Shown here: in pieces, positions 7,498 through 15,600 of the stretch
How the letters are laid out: each line of letters begins with the position of its first letter
Numbering within the stretch: the stretch's first letter is position 1
DNA from: Campylobacterales bacterium
GTDB lineage: Bacteria > Campylobacterota > Campylobacteria > Campylobacterales > Hydrogenimonadaceae
Assembly: GCA_027065635.1 (NCBI GenBank)
Contig: JAMONQ010000150.1
Coordinates: forward strand, 1-29,191
Reading direction: 5' to 3'
DNA: 29,191 bases
The notes under the pieces: generated by a model
The model's input: the letters and a program-made list of their open reading frames with translations, nothing else
What the model was told of the DNA's origin: nothing
Database searches by the model: none
Made by a program: the position numbers and the translations under genes

Positions 7498-7771
7498 TTA
7501 TGAACTCTTCCACTTTCTCGTTTACGGGCAATCGCACCCTTTTTCTCTTTCCGGTATCACCGGAGAGAATCACTATTTCGCTTTTCGGTATCCTGAAATA
7601 TTTCGACAGAAACCTAACCAGCTCCCGGTTTGCCGCACCCTCTACGGCCGGCGCCTTTATATGCACTTTCAGAGAATCGTCATAGATCCCTGCAAACGCG
7701 TTTTTGCCGCTGTTTGGCCTGGCACTGATATGAAAATCGACATAACCTTCGATTTTTTCATCATACCACAT
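7481..7771 (-). CDS. DUF167 / YggU family protein
   Basis: A 96-residue protein with the family pattern: a VDFHISARPNSGKNAF strand, then LKVHIKAPAVEGAANRELVRFLSK and SEIVILSGDTGKRKRVRL. The family has a small alpha/beta fold and no established function. The gene overlaps waaA by 11 bp upstream and the rluA gene by 17 bp downstream, so it belongs to that operon. Confidence 0.88.
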   Translation of the reverse strand: MWYDEKIEGYVDFHISARPNSGKNAFAGIYDDSLKVHIKAPAVEGAANRELVRFLSKYFRIPKSEIVILSGDTGKRKRVRLPVNEKVEEFINAKRD

Positions 7772-8960
7772 CGGCCATACCTTTTAGGATCGGCTCCAGC
7801 GTCACCCTCTCTTTGAGCTTCGGAGGCTCGGCATGAAAAGCCTTTTCAAGGGTCTGTGCAAGATCGTCGAGGTCGCAAAAGAGGGCACCTTCTATCTGTG
7901 AAAAAATCGCTTTCTGGTTGAAGATATGCCGTCCGCTTACAAGCCTGCATCCAAAAGGTAGCAGTTCTACCGGATTGTGCCCCCCTATCCTCGCAAAGGC
8001 TCCCCCCAAAACGACTATGTCGCTGACTGCATAGAGGTTGATCAGCTCTCCCATGGCGTCGATCAGGACAATATCGGCTTCAAGACTTCCGGTTCGGCTC
8101 CATCTTGCAAGATCGAGCCCCTCTTTTCGTGCGACAGTTTCAGCTATCGCGTATACTTTGTCAAATCTCTCCGGATGCCTTGGAACCAGCAGGAGTTTCG
8201 CATCCGGATGCGCTCTTTTCCACTCGGAAAAAGAGTGAAGTATCCCCTCCTCTTCTCCTTCGTGAGTACTCGCTGCGGTTACGACGATACCCGAAGGTTT
8301 TGGATACCTTTTCGTCACTTCCGGTATCTGGGCGAGCTTTATATTTCCGGTTACGACAACACTCTTAGCACCGAGAAGCTCGAGACGCCGCCTGTCTATA
8401 TCGCTCTGTGCGTAAACCTCGTCGATATAGTCGAATATCTTCGCATACAGCCAGCGGAAGCGGCGGTAGCTTTTCCAGGATCTGTCAGATATTCTCGCAT
8501 TTATCAGCATTGTCTTCGCACCGCGCTTTTTGGCCAGATAGAAGAGTAAAAACCAAAGCTCCGCCTCCATAACGGCAAGTATCTTTTGCGGACGGACCCA
8601 TACCCACAAAAGCGGCTCGAAAGGCAGATATCTCACTTCTTCGACGATCTTTCCTGCTTCATAAAATCCGGTCTGCGTCGTTGTAGTGAGTACCGACCTC
8701 TCTTTGCCTATACTCTCGACAAGGGGCTTTAGAGCTCTCGTCTCCCCGAAGCTGCAGGCGTGAAACCAGATCCTGTTTTCTGGAAGAGGCGGGTTGTTTT
8801 TGAGAAAAAAGCGTGCGGGAATCGACTCTTTGTACTTTTTTTTGAATGATAAAACTACTATTATCGGAATGAAAAGCAGATAGAGCCCCCACGCAAAAAG
8901 CGTATAGAGGGCCGCAAAAAGATTACGCTTCAGCGCTCTCTTCTTCTTTCTCGGTTTCAA
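7761..8960 (-). CDS. waaA: 3-deoxy-D-manno-octulosonic acid (Kdo) transferase
   Basis: WaaA transfers Kdo from CMP-Kdo to lipid A precursor at the inner membrane. Visible: an N-terminal TM helix (LFAALYTLFAWGLYLLFIPI), the WFHACSFGETRAL block with the conserved Glu of glycosyltransferase family 30, MEAELWF, VTGNIK, VPRHPERF, and the C-terminal GGHNPVELLPFG nucleotide-sugar site. The start is uncertain. The only early ATG (9023) overlaps flgZ by 101 bp and has no Shine-Dalgarno. I give the in-frame TTG at 8960 (38-bp overlap); a CTG at about 8930, just before KRNLF, is also possible. All choices keep the TM helix and catalytic domain. Confidence 0.9.
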   Translation of the reverse strand: MKPRKKKRALKRNLFAALYTLFAWGLYLLFIPIIVVLSFKKKYKESIPARFFLKNNPPLPENRIWFHACSFGETRALKPLVESIGKERSVLTTTTQTGFYEAGKIVEEVRYLPFEPLLWVWVRPQKILAVMEAELWFLLFYLAKKRGAKTMLINARISDRSWKSYRRFRWLYAKIFDYIDEVYAQSDIDRRRLELLGAKSVVVTGNIKLAQIPEVTKRYPKPSGIVVTAASTHEGEEEGILHSFSEWKRAHPDAKLLLVPRHPERFDKVYAIAETVARKEGLDLARWSRTGSLEADIVLIDAMGELINLYAVSDIVVLGGAFARIGGHNPVELLPFGCRLVSGRHIFNQKAIFSQIEGALFCDLDDLAQTLEKAFHAEPPKLKERVTLEPILKGMADVV

Positions 8961-9654
8961 GATAGAGGATACGTCCGCAGTGTGGGCATGTAGTGATCTC
9001 TTCACCTTTGATGACCTCTGCATAGGTCTTGTCGTTTATTTTCATGAAGCAGCCCATACATGCCTGCTTTCTTACCGGTACGACTGCCGTATTTTTCGCC
9101 CATCTGCGAATCTTGTCGTAGAAGGCGAGAATCTTCTGGCTCATCTTGGCTATCAGCTCCTGCTTCTGCTCAAAGAGACGCTGCCTCTCTTTTTCGATTT
9201 CGGCAAGCTCCCGCTCCACCTCCTCTTTGATCTCGGCGTTTTTCTCCTTGAGCTCTTCAAGCTCCGACTCTTTCGTCTCTATCTCGCTCTTTCTCGTCTC
9301 TATAAGATTGTCGAGCCGTTCGATCTCTTCATTTGCGAAATCAAGCTGCTCCTTGGCAATCTCCTCTTCGAGCTGGAGCGCCTTTATCTCCTTTTCCGTC
9401 CTGGCTTCGGCACTCTTTTTCCTGTTGGCTTCGAGTTTGTCGCCAAGCTCTTGAATATGGAGTTCGTTTTTGGCCTTCTTCAGCTCACTCTCTTTTATCT
9501 CTTCTCGGAGCGCCTCTATCTCTCTTTCGACAGCTTTTTGCGCCTCCTCCACTTGATCGAGTCTGGAGCGCGCCTCCTCGATTTTCGGCTCGAATGCGTC
9601 TATGGTCTGATCTATCCTTGAAAGTTCAATCAGATCTTCAAGATGCTTGTTCAT
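8923..9654 (-). CDS. flgZ: Coiled-coil zinc-ribbon protein, FlgZ/HP0958 type
   Basis: A 243-residue protein: residues 10-185 are almost entirely Glu/Lys/Leu-rich coiled coil, followed by a C4 zinc ribbon with C199xxC202 and C223xxC226 (ACMGC and CPHC). Architecture and position match HP0958 of Helicobacter pylori and Cj0706. In H. pylori HP0958 supports flagellar biogenesis by binding sigma-54 (RpoN) and flaA mRNA. Those functions are known for the homologue and only inferred here. AAGGAA precedes the ATG. The gene sits between nif3 and waaA, as in C. jejuni. Confidence 0.85.
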   Translation of the reverse strand: MNKHLEDLIELSRIDQTIDAFEPKIEEARSRLDQVEEAQKAVEREIEALREEIKESELKKAKNELHIQELGDKLEANRKKSAEARTEKEIKALQLEEEIAKEQLDFANEEIERLDNLIETRKSEIETKESELEELKEKNAEIKEEVERELAEIEKERQRLFEQKQELIAKMSQKILAFYDKIRRWAKNTAVVPVRKQACMGCFMKINDKTYAEVIKGEEITTCPHCGRILYLETEKEEESAEA

Positions 9655-9666
9655 GGATTTCCTTGG

Positions 9667-10389
9667 TCAAATGTAGGTAAAGGGGTTGATTGATTGTGCA
9701 ATTATAACCGGAATCGGCAAATTTTTCAAATTCTCTTCCAAAGCGGCCGCAAAGTGACGCTCACTCTCGAAATGTCCGATATCGGCCATCATCAACCCTT
9801 TCGAAAGAGCCTTCATGGCATCGTGGAACTTTATATCTCCTGTAAGAAAAAGGTCGGCATCGACTTGGTCGAGCAGTGAGCTGCCGGCACCGGTTGTAAC
9901 GGCCAGACGCCTTATGACACTCTTTTGTCCGACCACCCTCATAAGCTCGAGCCCCAACCGTTTCTTGATTCTCTCAAGAAGCGCTTCGCACTCCCACTCT
10001 CCCTCCGCATAACAGACGAACCCTTCGCACGAAACCGCCTCGAACCCGAGTATCCGCTCGACAACATACCGATTCAGATGGCTCTGGTCGAAATTGGTAT
10101 GCATCGCTATGAGGGAGTGGTTTTTCATTATCATCTTGCGAAGCAGATTTGCCGGGTATCGACTCCACTCGAGCTGCTTGAGAGGCGAAAATATAAGCGG
10201 ATGGTGAAGTACGAAGAGAGTATTTTCTTCATACTCGTCTATCATTTTCTCATCGATATCTACACTCAAAACGATTCTTTCGATCTCATCCGCCGTATCG
10301 CCAAGAAGCAAACCGCTGTTGTCCCAGCTCTCCTGTAGCTCGAAAGGACTGATCCCGTCGAGTATTCCATAGACTTCTTTTACCGTCAC
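9667..10389 (-). CDS. Nif3-like dinuclear metal centre protein
   Basis: A 240-residue member of the NIF3/YbgI/DUF34 family, toroidal hexamers with a two-metal site; the function is unsettled (GTP cyclohydrolase-like or metal-chaperone roles have been proposed). Metal-binding blocks visible are LFVLHHPLIF, MHTNFD and the C-terminal DIGHFESE. WDNSGLLLGD near the N-terminus is also family-typical. The start is GTG at 10389, immediately abutting the glyQ stop at 10390; it gives the expected MTVKEVYGILD N-terminus. It corresponds to Cj0705. Confidence 0.9.
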   Translation of the reverse strand: MTVKEVYGILDGISPFELQESWDNSGLLLGDTADEIERIVLSVDIDEKMIDEYEENTLFVLHHPLIFSPLKQLEWSRYPANLLRKMIMKNHSLIAMHTNFDQSHLNRYVVERILGFEAVSCEGFVCYAEGEWECEALLERIKKRLGLELMRVVGQKSVIRRLAVTTGAGSSLLDQVDADLFLTGDIKFHDAMKALSKGLMMADIGHFESERHFAAALEENLKNLPIPVIIAQSINPFTYI

Positions 10390-11274
10390 CTATGCGCCTC
10401 TCACTCTTGCGTTTCGTTCCGCCTCCTGCTCCTTGTAGAGCTCGGCACACCCTTTGGCCAAATCTCGAATCTTCAGAATGTAGTTCGCTCTTTCGGTCAC
10501 GGAGATCGCCTTTCTGGCATCGAGAGTGTTGAAGATATGGGATGCGATCATGCACTGATCGTATGCGGGAAGCGGCAGTCCGGCCTCCAGACAGCGGCCA
10601 CACTCCGCGGCGGCATCATCGAAGTGCCTGAAAAGCATATCGATATCGGCAACTTCGAAGTTGTATCTGCTGAACTCGTACTCGCTCTCTTTGTGGACAT
10701 CGGCATAAGTAGTGACTTCACCGCCCTTTTGGCTCCAGACGATATCGAAGACCGACTCTACACCCTGAAGATACATTGCGAGTCTCTCCGTGCCGTATGT
10801 GATCTCGGCCGCTACCGGATCACAGGCGATACCGCCCACCTGCTGGAAGTAGGTAAACTGCGTAATCTCCATCCCGTCGAGCCAGACCTCCCATCCAAGG
10901 CCCCACGCTCCGAGTGTGGGAGATTCCCAGTTGTCCTCAACGAACCTGATATCGTGCTTCGACAGATCGAGTCCCAAAAATTCGAGGCTCTTTAGATATA
11001 GATCCTGTATATCGTCAGGGCTCGGCTTGATCAGAACCTGAAACTGGTAGTACGCTCCGAGCCTGTTAGGGTTTTCTCCGTATCTGCCGTCTGTAGGTCT
11101 ACGGCTCGGCGCTACATAGGCGGCGGCCCAGGGTCTGGAATCGAGACTTCTTAGCAGAGTCGCCGGATGAAACGTTCCGGCTCCGGAAGGGATGTCGTAC
11201 GGCTGCACTATATTGCATCCCTGCTCCATCCAGAACTGTTGAAGTTTTAGTAAGAGGTCGCTGAATGTGATCAT
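10390..11274 (-). CDS. glyQ: Glycyl-tRNA synthetase alpha subunit
   Basis: The alpha chain of the alpha2beta2 bacterial glycyl-tRNA synthetase, which carries the class II catalytic core and activates glycine. The 294-residue protein shows FWMEQGCNIVQPYDI, GAGTFHPATLLRSL, the YVAPSRRPTDGRYGENPNR motif 2 region, and GWEVWLDGMEITQFTYFQQVGG. The start overlaps the glutaredoxin stop as ATGA. The beta subunit glyS is not in the window, as expected in this phylum where the two genes are apart. Confidence 0.97.
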   Translation of the reverse strand: MITFSDLLLKLQQFWMEQGCNIVQPYDIPSGAGTFHPATLLRSLDSRPWAAAYVAPSRRPTDGRYGENPNRLGAYYQFQVLIKPSPDDIQDLYLKSLEFLGLDLSKHDIRFVEDNWESPTLGAWGLGWEVWLDGMEITQFTYFQQVGGIACDPVAAEITYGTERLAMYLQGVESVFDIVWSQKGGEVTTYADVHKESEYEFSRYNFEVADIDMLFRHFDDAAAECGRCLEAGLPLPAYDQCMIASHIFNTLDARKAISVTERANYILKIRDLAKGCAELYKEQEAERNARVRGA

Positions 11275-11528
11275 TTAAGTTCCAATGCTTTTTTTATTTT
11301 CGGTTCGTCGAAACCGCATATCCACTGGTTTCCTATAAGGACGACCGGCACCCCGCGGCACCCGTGTCGCTCGCAATCCTTCGCGGCCTGCTTGTTGGTG
11401 CTGATATCGATCGTCTTGAATCTTATGCCGTTTTTCTTGAAAAATGTTTTGGCCCTCGTGCACCAGATGCACCCGGGCGAGGTAAAGAGAACGACCTGTT
11501 TTTGTCGTTTCGGTTTCGCCTCTGCCAT
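11271..11528 (-). CDS. Glutaredoxin-family protein
   Basis: An 85-residue thioredoxin-fold protein with the redox motif SPGCIWC (C20 and C23), KNGIRFKTIDIS, and the cis-proline GVPVVLIG followed by GFDEPKIKKAL. The CxWC active site resembles NrdH/YruB-type glutaredoxin-like proteins; the partner is unknown. It has AGGAGG before the ATG and its own candidate promoter, and its stop overlaps glyQ. Confidence 0.88.
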   Translation of the reverse strand: MAEAKPKRQKQVVLFTSPGCIWCTRAKTFFKKNGIRFKTIDISTNKQAAKDCERHGCRGVPVVLIGNQWICGFDEPKIKKALELK

Positions 11529-11561
11529 ATTTACCTCCTTTTATCGGTAAATTTTTGCGAA

Positions 11562-11567
11562 ATTATA
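11562..11567 (-). promoter_or_regulatory. Extended -10 promoter for the glutaredoxin-glyQ operon
   Basis: On the minus strand TGATATAAT (TG-n-TATAAT) lies next to the stop of the upstream gene, about 34 nt before the glutaredoxin ATG. A leader of about 25-28 nt with AGGAGG would result. No clear -35 is seen. Confidence 0.5.
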
Positions 11568-12065
11568 TCACTTTTCAAGGGAGAGTGCATTCATGATATA
11601 CATCTCGAGATTGGCGCCCGTTACGCCCTTTTCGAGCGCATCGGTATAGAACTTGGCCACTTTGTTATGGTATGTCTTGAAATCGTAGTACGGAAGATGG
11701 AGCCTCCACGCCTTCTTGATCTGGTTCAGCGCCATTCTCTCTATGGCCCACGACCTGAAAATGGAGAGCACTCCGAAAAACAGAAGCGTAAAAAATACGG
11801 CGGCGACTATCATTATGTGGCAGTCGATCTTGGCGATCACTTTGTGAAAGATCAGCGCAGGCGGCAAAAATATCAGGTTCCACACCACTATCATAAAAAT
11901 GTAGAGTCTCGAAAGTCTCAGTTTCACTCCCGGGATCCTTCCTTCAAGCGGCATATGATCCACGAGCATCTTGTTGGCCTGCATGAGTTCGTTGAAGCGC
12001 ATAGGGTGTTTCGACTCCCTGAAAAGAAAGGGAAGGATCTTCTCATCCATCAATCGTTCAAACAT
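11568..12065 (-). CDS. Unknown two-TM membrane protein
   Basis: A 165-residue protein of unknown function. A basic, cytosolic-looking N-terminus (1-52) is followed by two TM helices (about 54-76 and 82-103, the second starting after a short AKIDCH turn) and an amphipathic C-terminal region containing HLPYYDFKTYHNKVAKF. Its position next to glutaredoxin/glyQ matches the hypothetical gene Cj0703, so it is probably a Campylobacterota-specific conserved protein. AAAGGAG precedes the ATG. The start overlaps the DUF89 gene by 8 bp. Confidence 0.8.
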   Translation of the reverse strand: MFERLMDEKILPFLFRESKHPMRFNELMQANKMLVDHMPLEGRIPGVKLRLSRLYIFMIVVWNLIFLPPALIFHKVIAKIDCHIMIVAAVFFTLLFFGVLSIFRSWAIERMALNQIKKAWRLHLPYYDFKTYHNKVAKFYTDALEKGVTGANLEMYIMNALSLEK

Positions 12066-12927
12066 TACAGGCTCCTTTATAGCAGATTATATCACCTATG
12101 TTTCGGTTCAAGGAGGAGGCTACTACACTGCACTTTACCTTAAGCAGATAAAAAGTCGGCTTGGTCGAAGTATCGTTCATGGATTCGTAGTTTCCCATCC
12201 CTTTTGCGATTACCAGATCGGCACTTTCGTAAAACTTTCGAGCCTCCTCGCTCAATCTTTGCAGGTCGAATCCTGGAGTATCCACACCGCTGTCTATGAT
12301 CCTGGCAACCTTGTCTATCCCCGCCTCCTTCGCTTCTTTTAGAGTGATATCATTGATAATGGGACGACCACGTACCGCATATCCCGTCTCTATTTGCGGA
12401 AACTCTTCAGCTATGATGCGCAATAAAATCCTGTCAAAAAGATGTTCCCCGGCATTGTCCCCGATAAAAAGCAGCCTCTTCGCATCCAGAAGAGCTCTAT
12501 AGAGCTCTTCGCTGTCATCCACGGCAAACGGAGTTTCAAAAACCCTGGCCACCTCCTCTTCGAGACTGAAGCTATGCGTGGCGGCAAGATCTATCACGTT
12601 CCCGGCGACAGACGCTTTCAAGGCTGCATGGAACCTGTTTCGGGCACCAAACACCCTCTTTTCCACCGTATCCGCTATCGAAGCTGCATGACGAACCGCT
12701 TCGGCCTTGTAATCGCGGTATATGTCATCCACTCCGAGTATATCCGCAATCCTGGGATAGACATCGGCGGCAACCTGCGGAGGAGTCTGGGAAAACGAAA
12801 AACCGGGCACCATCGACGCCACTTCGTCGAGTACCCTTTTTGTGGTCTGTTTATCTATACCCAGCGTCTGACAGACACGCAGAGCCTGAGAAAAGATACA
12901 GGCAACACACTCCGGCTCCAGTTTCAA
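12058..12927 (-). CDS. DUF89 / ARMT1-like damage-control phosphatase
   Basis: A 289-residue protein of the DUF89 family, metal-dependent phosphatases thought to remove damaged phospho-metabolites. Visible: the N-terminal EPECVACIFSQALR with C7xxC10 (the prokaryotic subfamily with a Cys pair), GNVIDLA (109), FIGDNAGE (154-161, metal-binding Asp/Asn), GRPIINDIT (187-195), and IAKGMGNYE (240-248). These are the family's conserved active-site blocks. The natural substrate cannot be predicted. The start overlaps the DUF3972-like gene as ATGA. Confidence 0.88.
   Translation of the reverse strand: MKLEPECVACIFSQALRVCQTLGIDKQTTKRVLDEVASMVPGFSFSQTPPQVAADVYPRIADILGVDDIYRDYKAEAVRHAASIADTVEKRVFGARNRFHAALKASVAGNVIDLAATHSFSLEEEVARVFETPFAVDDSEELYRALLDAKRLLFIGDNAGEHLFDRILLRIIAEEFPQIETGYAVRGRPIINDITLKEAKEAGIDKVARIIDSGVDTPGFDLQRLSEEARKFYESADLVIAKGMGNYESMNDTSTKPTFYLLKVKCSVVASSLNRNIGDIICYKGACNV
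12086..12091 (-). promoter_or_regulatory. Extended -10 promoter inside the 3' end of the DUF89 gene
   Basis: The same nonamer, TGATATAAT, occurs on the minus strand 20 nt before the ATG of the 165-residue membrane protein, within the last codons of the DUF89 gene. Spacing to the start is right for a short leader carrying AAAGGAG. It may be a secondary promoter. Confidence 0.4.
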
Positions 12928-13406
12928 CTATCGCCCCCCGCATGCTTCTCTACCACTTTACCCCACATGAGCCTATACTTTCTTTTCATAAACTCCAGCT
13001 CTTCGCGAGTCGCATTGAGCTCGGCGGTAAGTGTCTCGATGGTTTTACGATCTTCGTCATACAGCTCCTGCATGGACAATAGAGCGTCTTTCAAAAAGCT
13101 GTTCTCGCTCTTGAGCGTCTCGAGCGTCTCATCCTTGGCGTCCATCACCTTCTCATGCATGTTGAGTATGGTGCCTATCGTCTTTTCGACAAACTGTATT
13201 CCGTCACCGGTTTCGAGGTCTACCTTCAAGACTTCGCCGCCCCTTACGGGGGTGCCGGGCAGTCTCTCCTGGGAGTCCGTCTCTATAAAGATTTCACCGT
13301 TCTCCTCTTTCGATACCACATCGCCGGCATCAACCATCTTCAGTACCTCGTCGAAGTCACGGTCTATCAACTTCGCATAGGCGCGAATACTCAGCCACGT
13401 CTTCAT
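12924..13406 (-). CDS. Coiled-coil protein resembling DUF3972
   Basis: A 160-residue protein with an N-terminal helix-turn-helix-like unit (WLSIRAYAKLIDRDFDEVLKMVDAGDVV, then a short beta segment) and a long coiled coil from about residue 70 to 145. The arrangement resembles the Campylobacterota DUF3972 family, known only from sequence. The excisionase/MerR-like N-terminus hints at binding of DNA or a partner protein; this is inference. I choose ATG 13406 because GAGGAGAGGGA lies directly upstream; an in-frame ATG nine codons earlier lacks this. Confidence 0.8.
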   Translation of the reverse strand: MKTWLSIRAYAKLIDRDFDEVLKMVDAGDVVSKEENGEIFIETDSQERLPGTPVRGGEVLKVDLETGDGIQFVEKTIGTILNMHEKVMDAKDETLETLKSENSFLKDALLSMQELYDEDRKTIETLTAELNATREELEFMKRKYRLMWGKVVEKHAGGDS

Positions 13407-13460
13407 TCCCTCTCCTCTCTGTTGCACTGCCAAACGGAGGCAACTGCGACGATCCGACCG

Positions 13461-13958
13461 CTAAGAGATCCTCACTTCGATCTCGGCGGAGTCGGTCTCG
13501 ACCTTCTTGGCTTTGGCCAGACGATCCTCCATCAGCTTGACGTTTAGTTCGTCATCATCGATCGCCAGAATCTGCATAGCAAGATATGCACTGTTGATAG
13601 CCCCGGCCTTACCGATGGCCAGTGTGGCGACAGGCATACCTGCGGGCATCATTACCGTACTCAAAAGGGCATCCTCTCCACGCAGATCAGAAGAGCTCAT
13701 AGGCACCCCGATTACAGGCTTGATCGTGGTGGCCGCTACCGCCCCTGCGAGATGGGCAGCCATACCGGCCGCGGCTATAAAGACGACCGCTCCCCTCTCT
13801 TCGGCATCTTTTATATAGCTTTTTGTACGCTCTGGACTTCTGTGCGCCGATGAAATTATAAGTTCATACGGTACACCGAACTTCTCGAGTGTCTTGGCGC
13901 ACTCTTTCATAACCTCGTAGTCACTCTTGCTTCCTATGATTATGGATACGAATCTCAT
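13461..13958 (-). CDS. purE: N5-carboxyaminoimidazole ribonucleotide mutase
   Basis: Class I PurE converts N5-CAIR to CAIR in purine synthesis. The 165-residue protein shows GSKSDYEVM, the catalytic SAHRSPERT, FIAAAGMAAHLAGAVAA and GVPMSSSDLRGEDALLSTVMMPAGMPVAT. The C-terminal tail after residue 140 is charged. The partner PurK is not in the window. The start overlaps the upstream membrane-protein gene as ATGA. C. jejuni also has purE (Cj0702) here. Confidence 0.96.
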   Translation of the reverse strand: MRFVSIIIGSKSDYEVMKECAKTLEKFGVPYELIISSAHRSPERTKSYIKDAEERGAVVFIAAAGMAAHLAGAVAATTIKPVIGVPMSSSDLRGEDALLSTVMMPAGMPVATLAIGKAGAINSAYLAMQILAIDDDELNVKLMEDRLAKAKKVETDSAEIEVRIS

Positions 13959-14344
13959 TCCCTCTCCTTGCTTGTATTTTTATTTTCTGAATCCGCAAGC
14001 GAAACCCGAATCTCGGGACTCGCTTCCGGATTCCGCTCATCGTTGCCCGGCATCGGCTCGCCGACGGCAGTCTCGTTCGCTTTCTCTATCAGTGCAAATC
14101 TGAAGCTGCCGTGATCCTTTTTCAGAGTGAAGCCGAAAAAGTAAAACGAGGCGAAGATCGCGACAGATGAGTAGATGATATTTCCGACAAGCATGATAAT
14201 CTCTTTTTTCATACCGAGCATCGCGGCGAAAAAGGAGAAAACCGCAATCAGAACCAGCGATCCGACAAACGTGGCGACTATGGCTCTCCACTGCATGGCC
14301 CACCACGCCAGAAAAACCCTCTTGTTCGTCAGCTTCTCATCCAT
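13955..14344 (-). CDS. Small two-TM membrane protein of unknown function
   Basis: A 129-residue protein with TM helices at about 20-42 and 48-72, joined by GMKKE, and a hydrophilic C-terminal tail rich in Glu, Asn and Ser. No motif is recognised. It is wedged between the U32 gene (8-bp overlap) and purE (4-bp overlap), so it is coexpressed with them. It appears to be an insertion relative to the C. jejuni order U32-purE. Confidence 0.75.
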   Translation of the reverse strand: MDEKLTNKRVFLAWWAMQWRAIVATFVGSLVLIAVFSFFAAMLGMKKEIIMLVGNIIYSSVAIFASFYFFGFTLKKDHGSFRFALIEKANETAVGEPMPGNDERNPEASPEIRVSLADSENKNTSKERE

Positions 14345-15596
14345 CAGGAGACTCTCTCAAAAACGTAAAAGGGGGCAAAGAGCCCGGCAGAAGAATAGGG
14401 TTTTCATTCCCGCTGTGAATGACATCATACCTTCTGCCTTTAGGTGTTTCGAGCCGCCTGAATCTGATGTACCAGCGTCCGTCCCTCTTGAAAATCTCGC
14501 CCCGCTCGTTCTCGACCGGCTCCCTGATCGGCTCCGGCGAGAAGATCTCCATCTCCTCGCCTTCAGCCACCCTGTCCCTGGCATAAAAGGCAAGCCCGTG
14601 TTCATCCACGATAGCCTTGACTTGACGGGTCCCTTCGCTTATGGAGCTCTCAAGACTCTGCGTACCCCCCTTTTCGAACGGGCGGTGAATCAGGTAGGCA
14701 TCCGTAAAGCCGCGATGTTTTGTCGTATGTAGCTCCTCCTGATACTTTCGAGGATCAAAGCGTCCGGCATAAAAATCATCGATCGCACTTCTGTAAGCGT
14801 GTGCCGTGACCGCCACATAATATGGACTCTTGGTACGCCCCTCTATCTTCAGGGAGTCGACCGCGCCGCTTTTTAGTATCTCGTCTATATGCGAAGCGAG
14901 ATTCATATCCTTCGCATTCATGATATAGGTGCCGACGCCCTCCTCCTCTTCGAGCCTGAATGTTACACCGGTCTCCGGATTTTCGGCATAGAGTATGTAA
15001 GGAAAGCGACAGTCGTTCGCACAGCTTCCCCGATTGGGGACCCTGCCGCTTTGAACGGCACTGACAAGACAGCGCCCGCTATAGGCAAAACACATAGAGC
15101 CGTGCACGAAGATTTCAAGCTCCAGATCCGGAAGCTCGCTCTTTATCGCTTCGATATCCCTCAGACTTATCTCCCGTGCCGCTATGATACGCCTGACACC
15201 AAGATCGTAGTAGAACCTGGCGTCCAGAACATTCATGACGTTGGCTTGCGTAGATAGATGGACAGGTATATCCGGAGCGACCTCGAGAGCCATCTTCACA
15301 AGACCGGGTGTAGCGATTATAAAGGCGTCCGGTCCCATCTGTGCCATCATCTTCATATGCTCTTTGTAGAGCTCCAGCTGAGAGTTGAAAGGGAAGCCGT
15401 TTACGGTTACATATACTTTTTTGCCGAGAGAGTGGGCATAATCTATCCCCTCTTTGAAGCTTTCGTAGGTAAACTCCTTGCCGCTTCTTATACGGAGGCT
15501 GAAATGGCTGACACCGCCGTAGACCGCATCCGCTCCGTAAGCGAGAGCTATTTTCAGCTTTTCGAGATTGCCGGCGGGCGAGAGGAGTTCGACCAT
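14337..15596 (-). CDS. U32 peptidase-family protein (TrhP/RlhA-like)
   Basis: A 419-residue protein beginning MVELLSPAGNLEKLKIAL and containing the U32 signature EIFVHGSMCFAYSGRCLVS, followed by NRGSCANDCRFPY; the four cysteines are those proposed to hold an iron-sulfur cluster. DSLKIEGRTKSPYYV and HRGF are also family blocks. Family members were named peptidases or collagenases (HP0169), but E. coli TrhP (YegQ) and RlhA act in tRNA and rRNA hydroxylation. Here an RNA-hydroxylation role is the better guess. It lies 4 nt after cheZ, as in C. jejuni (Cj0701/Cj0700). Confidence 0.92.
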   Translation of the reverse strand: MVELLSPAGNLEKLKIALAYGADAVYGGVSHFSLRIRSGKEFTYESFKEGIDYAHSLGKKVYVTVNGFPFNSQLELYKEHMKMMAQMGPDAFIIATPGLVKMALEVAPDIPVHLSTQANVMNVLDARFYYDLGVRRIIAAREISLRDIEAIKSELPDLELEIFVHGSMCFAYSGRCLVSAVQSGRVPNRGSCANDCRFPYILYAENPETGVTFRLEEEEGVGTYIMNAKDMNLASHIDEILKSGAVDSLKIEGRTKSPYYVAVTAHAYRSAIDDFYAGRFDPRKYQEELHTTKHRGFTDAYLIHRPFEKGGTQSLESSISEGTRQVKAIVDEHGLAFYARDRVAEGEEMEIFSPEPIREPVENERGEIFKRDGRWYIRFRRLETPKGRRYDVIHSGNENPILLPGSLPPFTFLRESPDG

Positions 15597-15600
15597 ACGT

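Noticed and set aside
8980..9621. Long plus-strand ORF of 213 codons opposite flgZ
   Set aside because: It is a shadow of the Glu/Lys/Leu-rich coiled coil read in antisense, giving Leu/Phe-rich sequence; flgZ has recognisable zinc-ribbon and coiled-coil features.
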